Source: Persicaria tinctoria
Taxonomy: Eukaryota > Streptophyta > Magnoliopsida > Caryophyllales > Polygonaceae
Assembly (NCBI GenBank): GCA_037127255.1
Contig: JBANSL010000001.1
Coordinates: 35,207,001-35,271,000, forward strand
Direction: 5' to 3'
Length of the DNA: 64,000 nt
Numbering within the stretch: position 1 is the first letter of the stretch; every line of letters begins with the position of its first letter. Shown in pieces: positions 11,114 to 22,487 of this stretch. A program made the translations under genes and the position numbers. The notes beneath the pieces were generated by a model. That model was not told the origin of the DNA. It was given only the letters and a program-made list of their open reading frames with translations, and did no database searches.

Positions 11114-12384
11114 ACCCCATACTTAAGCTTGCTTGTCCTCAAACAATACTTTTAATGATCATACAGGGGAAGAAATTAAACTCTCAACATCTTAGATTCA
11201 TTCTTATATGTCCCTACAATCAATTAACATCCTCGAAAAGGTACTAATGTCACCAAATCCATGCATGTGAATAAAAGCAACTTCACACACAAAAGGAGGG
11301 TTATGCAAAAACATTTCATAAGTGACAAATCAACAATAATCAAGAGAATTTTAATTAAGCTCAATAAGGAGTAGATCGGTAAAAGTCTTAAGGTGGGATA
11401 TATTTAGCCATGTGGTGCTAATGATCCGGGGAAATAGAGTACTTTTCAAACTTTCATACCACATTCCTTCTTCCTTTGATTTCTCACCTTTCGCTCAAAG
11501 CTCATTTCTTTTTTCAATATTATGATTTTACTTCTTTAACCTCAGTACTGCCTTCTCGCGAGTCGCAAACATGGGTGTCATGAATGACCCTGGATACTTA
11601 GTGTTTTGGACTCCTCACCTTGGTGTCCCATCCTGTGGAACTATTGTCTCAACGCAGGCATGGTCGGTCTATCTTTATCTCCTGAGGTGACCGAATTTTC
11701 TTTCACTCATTAAATTTTCCACAAACTTTACAAATTCCTACCAAACTCCAAATATGGTAGTAACAACAACACAACCACCATATAATAATCTCCATAATGT
11801 AACATCCATTCTCAACATAATCCTCGGATAAGGAAACAAGGTAAAGAATGGGAAATATTTAGAATATGTGGAGCAAAATATGAAATAAGGCATAATATGG
11901 CTTGTCATGCATATAAGCATAGGTATGGCTTGAATATGTGAGGTAAGAATGTATGGAAAATAAAGTCCTCCATCCTCTTATCATGCATATGTCAAAAGAA
12001 ACTTCAATTTTTACCTCCTTTCATGGTTTTCAAGAAATATATGCACTTCATTGTGACTTCCCTTTACTAGGCAATTTCATGCTATATCTCTAATTAATCC
12101 AATTTTTCATCGTCGAGTGCAATTAAACTTCCATGACATTAATAAAATTTTTTTTAATGGGGGTGATTTTAATAAACTTTGGATAACAACATGAAGCATA
12201 TAGATAAATTATCATATATCCAAAGTAACCATATATGAACAATTCGGGAAATAAACATAAAAATGCACAAAGTAAGCCTTTCCCCTACCTCATACTTAAA
12301 CATTACAGTGTCCTCACTGTATAAAAACAAGGGTAAATAAAGAGACTCACTAGACAGATGTGCAGAAGTTCGGAATCCAGTGTT
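11114..12384. other. X1 internal non-coding region
   Basis: AT-rich sequence collinear with 20130-21380 of X2. Shared words include CTTGTCCTCAA, ATCCGGGGAAATRGAGTAC, GCCTTCTCGCGAGTC and CATTACAGTGTCCTCACTGT. Numerous small indels between the copies argue against coding. The polypurine-like stretch of the element (complement of AACACCCCATACT) lies at its left border. Confidence 0.75.
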
Positions 12385-12560
12385 GAAGTTCGCTACAGAG
12401 TGGTCAATATCGAGTAGAGTAGTCAACATCGACTACTTTCTACTCGACATCGTGTATGTAGGAACCTCAGGGTGGTTTTTCTGTCGACCACAAGCTTTGT
12501 TTCTCTTCATGTGTGGTCGACGTCGAGTAGAGAGTACTCGACGTCGAGTACTTTCTACAG
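12385..12560. repeat. TCGA-word cluster inside X1
   Basis: Words such as ATCGAGTAGAGTAGTC, CATCGACTAC, GTCGACGTCGAGTAGAG and CTCGACGTCGAGTAC recur. The matching place in X2 (about 21390-21480) lacks the cluster, so it was gained or lost between copies. Confidence 0.8.
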
Positions 12561-12734
12561 CTCCTTGTACCTATAATTCGTGTTAGAAAGACAAAATCCA
12601 CAAAGGCAAAACCCAACATAATATTTAAAACAAAAACCAACAGTAACTAAAACCCTAAGAAATAAGAAATAGTGGCTTGCCTCTCGTGAGCGCTAAATTT
12701 TAAGTCTTTAGCTTGACCTACTTCTCTTTAAGTC

Positions 12735-13571
12735 TTAGTCTGGCTCATCTTTGTCCGGAGGTATAGGTGGATCTGGTGGTTCCTCCGGTGGTGGGAAGCG
12801 TGGAATGTCATCCGGGGGCATCATGTGAAGAAGCTTAAACCATCCCGAGTGAACGCTCCATGACTTCACCCATTCATCTTCCCGAGCCTCAGTTTGCTTG
12901 CATAAGGGAAGACATAAAGAAAAGATACATACCTCGTTATTATACATCTTCCGCTTCATAGGTTGAGTTGGTTGTGTATCTCTACCACAACAAAATGGTG
13001 GAGAGGGAACATATATTCCTTCCTCATCATGCGGAGATTCATGCCACTTTGCTAGGACCCCACACTTGAATATGAACATTGGTTGCTCAAAATCATCGGA
13101 GATAGCCTTCACCTTGTAAGGTAAAAGCGACCTTGGAATACCCTAGGCAACAATGTCCGCTTTCTTCTCTTCTAGTCCTATTTCGTCTTGGGGTCCTTCA
13201 AATGTTTTTTCAAAGATAGATAGCAAAGGTGGAATCGAGATTGGGGAAGGACATACTTGGGTTTCCGTAATGTGGTCGACATCGACTATGAGGTAGTCGA
13301 CATAAACTGGGGTTTTTGCTCTCATGTACCGTGGGAGTACCCATTGTTCGTGCCAATCATCTTCTTCCTCGTCACTTTCCATATATGCAATTTCCACAAA
13401 AGAATGAGGCTATAATCCTTTAGAACGATAAGAAGCCTTAAGCCTTCGGACTTCGTCCTCTAGTCGGGCTATTTCCCTTAATCATGCCTCCTCTAATGCG
13501 ACCCTATTCCTCCATTTCATATTTCGGACCCATCTATCCCATTCGGGGTCCCCTTCCCAAAAGTCTTCCAT
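12735..13571 (-). pseudogene. X-family ORF (unknown protein), X1 copy
   Basis: Unrecognised protein, about 280 codons from ATG 13571 (MEDFWEGDPEW), broken by stops. It has an acidic N-terminus, then a charged heptad-like stretch (LREIARLEDEVRRLKAS), an extra segment absent from X2 (MESDEEEDDWHEQW, VDYLIVDVDHI), a conserved block (PYKVKAISDDFEQPMF, VLAKWHES, PPFCCG, EVCIFSL, EDEWVKSWSVHSG) and a proline-rich end (PPPEEPPDPPIPP). From 12735 to about 13140 it aligns with X2 without a single indel, while surrounding non-coding parts differ by many. It is not recognisable as gag or pol. Confidence 0.65.
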
Positions 13572-13740
13572 CTTTGTACTTAAGCTTTGAAATCACAATC
13601 AAGAACACAAATTAGTAGCAAAGGCTCGGTCCTTAGTTGGTACCGATGAGGTAGGTGGTGGTAGGGTATGTGACAGGGTAAGAAAAAGGGATGAGCTTTT
13701 CTGGACCTTAAACACAACTAAACTAGGCGCGATTGATATT

Positions 13741-13758
13741 TCCCCGACAACGACGCCA
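13741..13758 (-). other. X1 primer binding site
   Basis: The complement reads TGGCGTCGTTGTCGGGGA, two changes from the Asp-tRNA-type primer site seen intact in X2. It lies directly inside the LTR border. Confidence 0.85.
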
Positions 13759-13761
13759 ATT

Positions 13762-15359
13762 TGGCGAGAGGGTTTCTCGACCAAATAAATTTATAGTCAA
13801 GACCCGGCCTGCTATAGGATAGTGGAGTCAGATTCGTCCTCATGAGAGGAGTTAACGATTCTAGGTTTAGTGTGTTTTGGGGTTCATGGATAGCGGGAAA
13901 AGGTGTACGGTTGCTGTCGATGTCGAGAAGAATTGGTCAATGTCGAGGGAATGGCAGGAGAAGCGGATGTCGATGTCGGGTAACTTTACAGGATAAAAAT
14001 AATGAAATAAAATAAATAAAGATGCAAACTTCAAAGGTTAGGGATCACCACAAAAATAAAATTATGTATAGATCGTAAATCACATAAAAGAGCATACTTT
14101 ATATCAAATAACTTTCGTCATTAACAAATAGGAATATAGAGGCGCTCACATAAACCCTAAGTGTTACTACATTTTCTTAATTAGGATTAGTTGGCTTTCG
14201 AAAATAAACCCTAATTACTATCCAAATTCATAATAAGATCACTTTCGCTTCAATATCACAAATAAGGAATTTTCTCAACTTTCGCAAAGGATTAAGCACA
14301 TAGGTAGATGATGATAAAGAGATACAAAATTATAAATTCATAAATCAAACATACAGGTCTATGTTGGGATCACCCCAACCCTAGAAGAAGGAAATTAGAA
14401 ACAAAACATAATAAAAGAAACTAACTTTATCATAAAATAAACTAAAACTTACAACCGTTCGTCTCCTTCCTCTTCCTTTTCTCTCGCCTCCTCCTCTCTC
14501 CTTGCGCCTGAAGACGACTTGGCTTGAATGTATGAAAATCAGCCCCCTAGGGCTTTATTTATAGTGTTCAATCCCCGCTAATCAAGGAAAGAACAATTCT
14601 ATCTATATCTAAATCCTATTTATCTCTTTCCTAAGATATAAATTTGATAAATAAATAATTAAATATCTTAAAGTAAATATAGGAATTCCTAATGTGTATA
14701 AACATATCTTCTTTTCATGATAGATCTTCGTGCCTTGGCAAGTAAGTAACATCTTATCCGAATCTTCATTCGATTTCGACTCGGACTCGTCACTAGGAAG
14801 TAGGAAGTACTCGAAATCGAGAAAACTACTCAACATCGAGTACTTTGTGTCCTCAAGTGATTTGGTGCTCGTCTGGTGCTCGATCTCGACTTCAGGGATG
14901 CAAGTCGACCAAAAAGTACTCGACATCGACCAGTTTTGTCGATGTCGACTAGTTATGTGCGCTTTCAGCATTCCGTTCTGTCTTGAAACGCACTTTCTCG
15001 AGTCCTCGTTTGTTTGATTGACGCATATGAATATGCGTTGGAAATATATTTTTGAGGGATACAACTCTGATGAAGACATCAGAACTTGATTCAAAATGAT
15101 GAATGGCGAAAAGTGGCGTTTTCTCCAACTACACCATCCTGTGCTCTTCCTTAGTTTCTCCAATGTTTTCATGACTTTGCTTTCTGCTTCAAAGTGTGTT
15201 CGATTTCTGAGAAATTAAACAGAAACTTGTGTAGACCTTCATATATTTCAAATAAACATAAACTACAAGATTTTGTATAAATCAAACCCATAAATATGAA
15301 ATGTGTACACAAATCGATATAAAAGCTAATGCAAAATATGGCAAAATAGGCTCACATCA
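13762..15359 (-). repeat. X1 5' LTR (the only LTR of X1)
   Basis: Starts at TGGCGAGAGGG (X2: TGACGAGAGGG) and ends CTCACATCA (X2: CTCACAACA). It is about 1.6 kb versus about 2.0-2.1 kb in X2, mainly because the TCGA-word array (14790-14950) and the CT-rich stretch are shorter. A TATA-like TATAAATAAA (minus) lies at 14554-14563. Confidence 0.85.
14554..14563 (-). promoter_or_regulatory. TATA box of X1 LTR
   Basis: The minus strand reads CTATAAATAAAGCC, the same sequence and context as in both X2 LTRs. Confidence 0.6.
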
Positions 15360-16920
15360 GGAAGAAATGCAAATTTTTGAAGGGTTGGCTAATGCATCGC
15401 AACAATATGGGAGACACCAAGGAGTTAGAGGAGTTCATAAGTTGGATAGTTCTAGAGATGGTCACAAGGATGATTTTGATAGGCTTACGAAGATAGTGAA
15501 CAAAATGGATATGCAAATGAATCAATCTCATCAAGATAGACCTTGTGGTGTTTGTGGAGATCCAACTCATCTGAATGATAAATGCCCTTTGATTCAAGAG
15601 GACGTTGTTGATGTGAATGTTATGGATTATGGACCTCGTAGCAACTTTGGTAACAATGGCTACAATTAGGGCTATAATTCAAACTATCAAAGTGGATTCA
15701 ACGATAGAGGTCAGCATCAACAAGTTCCTTATCAAAGAGGACAATTTGAGAATCATCAGAGAAACACTCAACAAGAGGATAGAGATGAAACATTGAGGTT
15801 GTTGTTAGACAAGATGAGTGTTCAAAAGAAGATGTTGAGTCAAATGGCTATAGATATTGGAGAATTGAAAGTGAAAGATTCGGGGAAGTTTCCATCACAA
15901 GTGGTAGTGAATCCAAAAGAAAATGTGAGCGTCATGATCCTTAGAGGAGGTAAACAAGTGAATGTGCCCACTAGGAATACTGAAGAGATGCCTAAGGAGG
16001 TGATTGATGTGGGAGAAGAAAACGAAATCGAGATGGAGACACGCTGTAAAGACGGCGCCTGCCGCCCCTCACCATGGCACCCGCCGCCCCCTCCAGTGAC
16101 GGAACCGAATTTTGGCGTTGTTGATTTCCCAAGGAAATCATCCAAGGAGTGGTCTTCTGAGGTTTCAAGACCTGCACCACCCTTTCCTCATTCCTTAAGA
16201 TCTGATCGTAAGTGGAAAGATGAACAAATTATTTATGACATCTTTGCTCATTGTGAGGTAAATATTCCACTTTTCAATTTGATTAAAATTGTGTCTCTCT
16301 ATGTGAAGTTTTTGAAAGAATTGTGCACGATGAAACGCAAGCAAAGGATGCGAAAGAAGGAAAAGGTAAGTTTAAGTGAAAATGTTTCTGCTTTACTTCA
16401 GAAAAGATTGCCTGAAAAGTGCGGAGATCTAGATATGTTTACTATCCCATGTGCAATAGGTAATGCTAACTTCACCAAAGCTATGTTAGACCTAGGTGCT
16501 TCAATCAATGTGATGTCTTATAATTTGTACATGTTTTTGGGTCTCAATGCATTGTCTGAAACTTGTATTACTATACAACTCACTGATCGTTCTAGTATTA
16601 AGCCTAGAGGAGTTGTTGAGGATGTTTTGGTAAAGGTAAAAGATTTGATATACCCAATTGATTTCTTCATTCTAGATATGGAACAAGGTACGTTTGAAAC
16701 TCCAATTATCTTGGGAAGGTCATTCTTGCGAACGGCTAATACTAAGATTGATTGTTTTGAAGGTTCTCTAACTATAGAATTTGATGGTAGAAAGATTGAG
16801 TTTTCTATATTTGAGCCTATTGTTTCTTCTACTAATGATTCTATAGATGTTCTTGATTCTATTGAAAGTGATCACATGAATGAATCAAACAGTTTGTTAG
16901 ATGCTTCTACTGAAAAATGA
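15360..16920 (+). pseudogene. Athila gag C-terminus and aspartic protease
   Basis: Gag resumes after X1 with EEMQIFEGLANASQQYG. It contains a zinc knuckle, CGVCGDPTHLNDKC (CX2CX4HX4C, near 15541-15585). An in-frame TAG at 15667 follows. The long frame 15793-16920 carries the gag-protease linker (MILRGGKQVN) and an Athila-type aspartic protease: IPCAIGNANFTKAMLDLGAS with the catalytic D-[S/L]-G replaced by DLGAS (usual in this clade), then PIILGRSFLRT. Near 16045-16095 a GC-rich word array (GGCGCCTGCCGCCCC) is inserted in the linker and read through. The frame ends before any reverse transcriptase. Confidence 0.85.
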
Positions 16921-18030
16921 ATCTTTGCATATTGACTCTTCTAACAAAGAGAATTAAAAATTGATTTAGGGAAAGATGACATTAACAATGTGTCTAATTC
17001 AAATATTCTATTGCTATTCTCTATGAGAAATCGATTCCTAACAATGTTGAGGTGTTTGCAATTTCAGGACAACCTCTAGGAGTAACTCATTTCCATAAGG
17101 AATTCATTGGTAAAATTGATGGATACATTGGAGAAATTCCTAAAGTTTCCCCTCTTGTCTTGAAAAAGAAAAGTGTGGAAGATCTTGATGGGATAACTTG
17201 ATCAAGAAATACATCACGTCGAGCCAAAGATGTGAAACAAAGACGCTTCTTGGGAGGCAACCCAAGGTAGTTTAGGTAATATTATTTCAATTTCGCAAAA
17301 TTAGTTTTTCAATTCAATAAAGTATGATGAATCGTTTCGCTGAAATTTGGAGTGACGGTAAGTTGAAACCTTTGTTGGAGTTGAATTTTGCTTGATTTGA
17401 ATACGGAGTCATGTTTTGAGCACACGGCGCCCGCCGCCCGTCTTGTTCATGATGCGTCTGAATCCTTGGTAAAATTGGAAGGGAAGTAATTCTATTTTCT
17501 TTTTATCTTTGTTATTTTCGGTTATTTTAGGTTAGTTCTATATCTTCTATCTATTTAGGATTATAGTGTTCTTGTTATTTATTTTAGAATTAGATTTATT
17601 TTATCCATCTTTAGGATTAGATTTTATTTTCTATCTTAGGTTAGTTTCTATTTATCTTTTATCTATTTCATCTATCTTAGGATTAGATTGTCTTTCTAGG
17701 ATTAGTTTCCATTATCTTAGGGTTAGGAGTTATCTTTTATCTTATATCTATCTTCTATCTATTTCTAATTTATTTTATTTTCTTTTTGATAGATGGATCC
17801 CCTTTCCAACTCACCATATATATATATATATTTCCATTCCTTATTTTGATCAATCAAAGCTTGTCTCTAAGAAACCTATAAAACCCAAAGCCTACATGAA
17901 TCCACCCCAAAAACCCTAAAGCCTTGTGTTTCAATTAAGTTCTTACTTCTTAGCCATCAAAACACTTTCCACCACTACCCTACATCCAACAAATTCAATC
18001 CTTCCCCTTACCATTCCCCTATCTATCACC
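16921..18030 (+). other. Athila pol-end remnant and 3' spacer
   Basis: Where about 3 kb of pol should be, only about 300 bases of broken coding sequence remain. At 17225-17275 it reads TLLGRQPKVV in one frame, the usual last segment of Athila pol. Non-coding sequence follows, with CT/AT-rich runs and a second GC-rich word at 17423-17440 (CACGGCGCCCGCCGCCC). X2 is inserted at 18030/24512 within this spacer. Confidence 0.65.
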
Positions 18031-18767
18031 TGACGAGAGGGTTTCTCGACCAAATAAATTTGTAGTCAAGACCCTGCTATAGGATAGTGGAGTCAGGTTC
18101 GTCCTCAGGAGAGAAGTCAGCGGTTCTAGGTTTAGTGTGTTATGGGGTTCAGGGATAGCGGGAAAAGGTGGGGAGGTTGTTGTCGATGTCGACTAAGACT
18201 TGGTCGATGTCGAGGGAATGATAGAAGAAGAGGTGGTCGGTGTCGGGTAACTTTGCAGGATAAAAATAATGAAATAAAATAAATAAAGATGCAAACTTCC
18301 AAGGTTAGGGATCAACACAACAATAAACATATCCGTAGATCATAAATCACATAAAGATGCATGCTTTATATCAAAGAATCAACTTTTGCAAATTCCAACA
18401 ATTTAGGTGATAGAGGCTCTCGCATAAAAACCTAATTTGTTTCTACCTTTTCTTAATTAGGATCAACCAACTTTCGCAAGCAAACCCTAATTACTATCCA
18501 AATTCATAATTAATTTCACTTTCGCTTCATAATTGCAAATAACGAATTGTCCTCGACTGTCGCAAAGGATTAAGCACATAGGTAGATGATAATAAAGACA
18601 TACAAAATCATGAATTCATAAATCAAACAAACATATCTATGTTGGGATCACCCCAACCCTAGAAGAAGGAAAATTAGAAAGCAAACATGATGAAAGAAAT
18701 TAACTTTAACATAAAATAAACTAAAACTTACAAAACCTTCCAAACGTTCCTCCTCTCTCGCCTCCTC

Positions 18768-18770
<3 letters not shown>

Positions 18771-18823
<53 letters not shown>

Positions 18824-18837
18824 CTCGCCTTCTCCTC

Positions 18838-18912
<75 letters not shown>
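18771..18912. repeat. (CT)n microsatellite in X2 left LTR
   Basis: Two long CT runs separated by a short CTCGCCTTCTCCTCC spacer. The right LTR has the same layout with far fewer units (23230-23298), which accounts for nearly all of the LTR length difference. Confidence 0.95.
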
Positions 18913-18913
<1 letters not shown>

Positions 18914-19200
18914 CTTGCGCCCTAAGACGACTTGACTTGAATGAATAAAAATCAGCCCCTAAGGCTTTATTTATAGCCTTCTACTCCTGGCTATTCAAGG
19001 ATAGAAATCTTTATCTATATCTAAATCTATATCTACTTTGCTAAAAGATAAATAAATGCCGTAAAGAAATTAAATCAAAAAGGAAAAGATAATTCTAAAC
19101 TAGGTAAGTTTTCTTCATGTTGATAGATCTCCCTTCCATAGGTAGACTTGATCAAATTTGGATAGATCTTCGGCCATCTCGACTTCCTTCATGCCCAAGT

Positions 19201-19745
19201 AACTCCAAGTCGAGTAGGATTCGTCACAACCGAGTAACGCGGCTCTGAAGGTCTACTCGATCTCGACCAGGGTCTTGTCGATCTCGAGTAGCCCTCGTCT
19301 GTCTCGAGTAGGCCTCGTCTGTCTCGAGTAGGCCTCTTCTGTCTCGAGTAACTGGTGCTCGACAAGGCTCGGACATGGGTCGGAGGTCTAGTCGATCTCG
19401 AGTAGCCCTACTCTGTCTCGAGTAGGATTCGTCGTATGGCTGGCTTGGTCGGGTGGCTCTGCTCGACAAGGCTCCTAGGCGTGGTCGATCTCGACTAAGC
19501 CTCCTCGAGATCGAGTAGAGGTGGTCTGCGTCTTCGTCCTCGGCTTCTCGGCTTGGCACAGCTCGTCGACTCCGGACATGGCGTCGAAGTGTGGTCGATC
19601 TCAACTAGATGGTACTCGAGATCGAGTAGGGTTCCGGGAGTAGGGTTGTCTCTGACTCAGTGTCCTCGATCAGCTCTGCTCGATCAGGTCTGCTCGACCA
19701 GGTCTCGTCGAGATCGAGTAGATGCTAGTCGATCTCGAGTAGAGT
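19201..19745. repeat. TCGA-word array in X2 left LTR
   Basis: About 540 bases dense in GTCGATCTCGAGTAG, CTCGAGATCGAGTAG and GTCTCGAGTAGG variants in both orientations. In element sense it lies in U3, upstream of the TATA box at 18966-18975. Near-identical to 23585-24128. Confidence 0.95.
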
Positions 19746-20126
19746 TCTCTCAGCTTTCTTCTCTGTTCTTGAAACGCACTTTCCCGAGTCCTCGTTCGTC
19801 GGATTGACGCATATGACCATGCGTTGGAAAGCTCTTTCCGAGGGCTACAACTCTCATGAAGACATCAAAGCTGGATTCAGAATGAAGAATGATGAAAAGT
19901 GGCCTTTTCTCCAGCTGCACCATTCTTAGCTTCTCCATGAGTTTTCTTTAAGCTCCAAAGTGCGTCCGATTTCTGTCAAATATAACCAGAACTTGTGTAG
20001 ACCTCCATATATTGCAAATAAGTGTAAACTACACAGATTCTGTATTATTCTAACCCAAATGTATGCAATGTATGCAGAAATCGATATAAAAGTAAGTGTA
20101 AAACATGGTGAATTAGGTTCACAACA

Positions 20127-21614
20127 AACACCCCATACTCAAGCTTGCTTGTCCTCAAGCAATACTTTTATTTGTCATTCAGGGGAAGAATTCAAAACTC
20201 TCAACATATTAGATTCATTCTCATATGTCCCCTGCAATCAATTACCATCCTCGAAAAGGTACTAGTGTCACAGATCCATGCATGTGCAATTAAAAAGCAA
20301 CATGTACTCACAAAAGGAGGGTTATGCAAAACATTCATGTGACAAAGCATTAATAATCAAGAGGACTTTAATTCTGCTCAAATAAGGAGTAGATTGGTAA
20401 AAGGCTAAAAGGTGGGCAATTTCTGGCAATGTGGTGCTTTTGATCCGGGGAAATGGAGTACTTTCCAAACTTTCATACCACATTCTTTCTCATTAGATTC
20501 ATCACCTTTCATAATGTTTTTATCAATAACATTGCTTTTACCTCTCTAACCTCAGCACTGCCTTCTCGCGAGTCACAAACATGGGTGTCATGAATGACCC
20601 CAGATACTTAGTGCTTTGGACTCCTCACAATGTGTCCCATCTCTCCAAAATATTATCTCAGAGAGCAGGGTCAATCTACCTTTATCTCCTGAGCTGATTG
20701 GATTTTCTTTCACTCATTAAATTTTCCATATAATTCAAACAATTTCCTTCCAAACTCCAATAATGATAAACACAACAACCATATAACAATCTCCATAATG
20801 TAACATCATTCTCAACATAATCCCCGGATAAGGTAAAGAATGGAAATATTTAGATCATGTGGAGTAATAATTGAAATAAGGCATATTATGGCTTTTGTGT
20901 AATGCATAAGCATAGGTAAGGCTTAGGAATATAAACATATGGGCATTATATGGAAATATAAAGTACTCCATCATCTTATCATGCAATATGTCAAAAGCAA
21001 CTTCAAATTTTACCTCCTTTCATGGTTTTCAAGAAATAATGTACTTCATTGTGACTTCCCTTTACTAGGCAATTTCATGCTATATCTCTAATGAATCTAA
21101 TTTTGCATCGTCGAGTTCAATATAAAGCTTCCATGACATTATTCAAAAAAAATTAATGGGGGTCATTTTTCTTCAAATTTTGGAAAACATGCATATAAGC
21201 ATATAAATCAAATAATGCATTCCAAAATAGCCATGTAGCAATTCCAAGTAATAAATTCTAAATATGCACAAATAATGTCAAATATGGCAATTATGCATAA
21301 AGTAAGCCCTTCCCCCACCCCATACTTAAACATTACAGTGTCCTCACTGTATAAAAACAAGGGTAAAGAAAGAAACTCACAAGACAGGTGCGCAGAGCCT
21401 CAAAATGTCGAATGACCTCCTGGGCCGAGTATGAATGTAGCTTGGTCCTATCCATGGACCTGAAAAGTATGGAAGACATATACCCACAATAGAAAAACTA
21501 AAAGTTCCAAACCAAAAACAAACAAAAGCAACAATGTCCAAAAGTCCCAAAAATAAATGTCTATTTACAAGCTCTAGATTTTATAGTCGCTAGGCCGACT
21601 TTCTCCATTTAGTA
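20127..21614. other. X2 internal non-coding region
   Basis: Collinear with X1 11114-12734 but with frequent indels. No domain is seen. The complement of its left border (GAGTATGGGGTGTT) is the likely polypurine tract before the 3' LTR. Confidence 0.75.
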
Positions 21615-22300
21615 TTAGCCTGGCTCATCTTTTTCCGGAGGTATAGGTGGATCTGGTGGTTCCTCCGGTGGTGGGAAGCGTGAGATGTCATCCGGGGGCA
21701 TCGTATGAAGAAGCTTGAATCTCCCCGAGTGAACGCTCCATGGCTTCACCCATTCATCTTCCTGGGCTCCAGCTGGCATGCATAAAGGAAGATATAAAGA
21801 AAATATACATACCTCATCATCACACCTCTTCCGATTCATAGGTTGACTTGGTTGCGCGTCTCCACCACAACAAAACGGTGGAGTGGGAAGAGATATTTCC
21901 AACTCATCATGAGGAGCTTCATGCCACTTTGCTAGGACCCCATACTTGAATATGAACATCGGTTGCTCAAAATCATCGGGGATAGCCTTCACCTTGTAAG
22001 GTAAAAGCGATCTTGGAATGCCGTGGTCAACAATGTCCAACTTCTTCTCTTCTAGTGCTATTTCGTCGTGGGATCCTTCATATGATTCATGAACAATAGG
22101 TAGCAAAGTAGGAATGAAATTAGCTCGTCGAGTGGAGGGCATGGTCCTTTAGACTGAATGGAAGCCTCAAGCCTTCGGATTTCATCTTCCAGCCGAGCTA
22201 TTTCCCTTAATCGTGACTCCTCCACTGCGATCCTATTTCTCCGTCTCAAATCTTGATACCATTCTTCCCAAGCAGGATTCCCTTCGACAAAGTCTTCCAT
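21615..22300 (-). CDS. X-family ORF (unknown protein), X2 copy with one frameshift
   Basis: ATG at 22300 (MEDFVEGNPAWEEW), about 170 bases after the primer site. Residues 20-52 form a charged heptad-like stretch (RNRIAVEESRLREIARLEDE), a likely coiled coil. A frameshift near 22140 separates this frame (to 22058) from the longer frame 22142-21615, which holds the conserved block (PDDFEQPMFIFKYGVLAKWH, PPFCCGGD, EVCIFSLYLPLC, DEWVKPWSVHSG) and a proline-rich C-terminus (PPPEEPPDPPIPPEKDEPG). The last 135 residues align with X1 gap-free, mostly identical. There is no signal peptide or membrane segment. The function is unknown; it could be a remnant of a structural or regulatory element protein or a captured host sequence. 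Confidence 0.65.
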
Positions 22301-22469
22301 CTTTGTACCTAAGCCTTGAAATCACAATCAAGAACACAAATTAGTGGCAAAAGCTTGGCACCCAGTTGGTACCGGTGAGGTAGGTGGTGGTAGGGTATGT
22401 GATAGGGTAAGAAAAAGGGATGGGCTTTTCTGAACCTTAAACACAATTAAACTAGGCGCGATTGATATC

Positions 22470-22487
22470 TCCCCGGCAACGGCGCCA
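22470..22487 (-). other. X2 primer binding site
   Basis: The complement reads TGGCGCCGTTGCCGGGGA, the canonical Asp-tRNA-type primer site of Athila/Tat elements, three bases from the LTR end. Confidence 0.93.

Larger units (their letters stand above)
11111..15359 (-). mobile_element. Element X1: non-autonomous LTR element with only one LTR
   Basis: A minus-strand relative of X2. It has one LTR on the right (13762-15359, the 5' LTR in element sense), a primer site, an ORF (12735-13571), a non-coding 3' part, and then ends precisely at the internal side of the missing 3' LTR. AACACCCCATACT at 11111 is the first internal base run of X2 at 20127, but here it joins Athila gag directly. GGAA of the gag target is present on both sides (left end CAGGA(A), right start GGAAG), so a target duplication of 3-5 bases seems retained. 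It is older than X2, judged by divergence and stops in the ORF. Confidence 0.8.
18031..20126 (-). repeat. X2 3' LTR (left copy)
   Basis: Begins TGACGAGAGGG and ends TTCACAACA on the plus strand. It contains the (CT)n expansion at 18771-18912, a TATA box (minus) at 18966-18975 and the TCGA-word array at 19201-19745. The ORFs in the array (19224-19604, 19553-19807) follow the repeat and are not genes. Confidence 0.93.

Noticed and set aside
19201..19745. CRISPR-like array
   Set aside because: Words vary in length and spacing, occur in both orientations and lie in an LTR of a plant retroelement.
19224..19807. Arg/Asp/Ser-rich ORFs in the X2 LTRs (also 23609-24192)
   Set aside because: They are readings of the TCGA-word array in U3, upstream of the TATA box.
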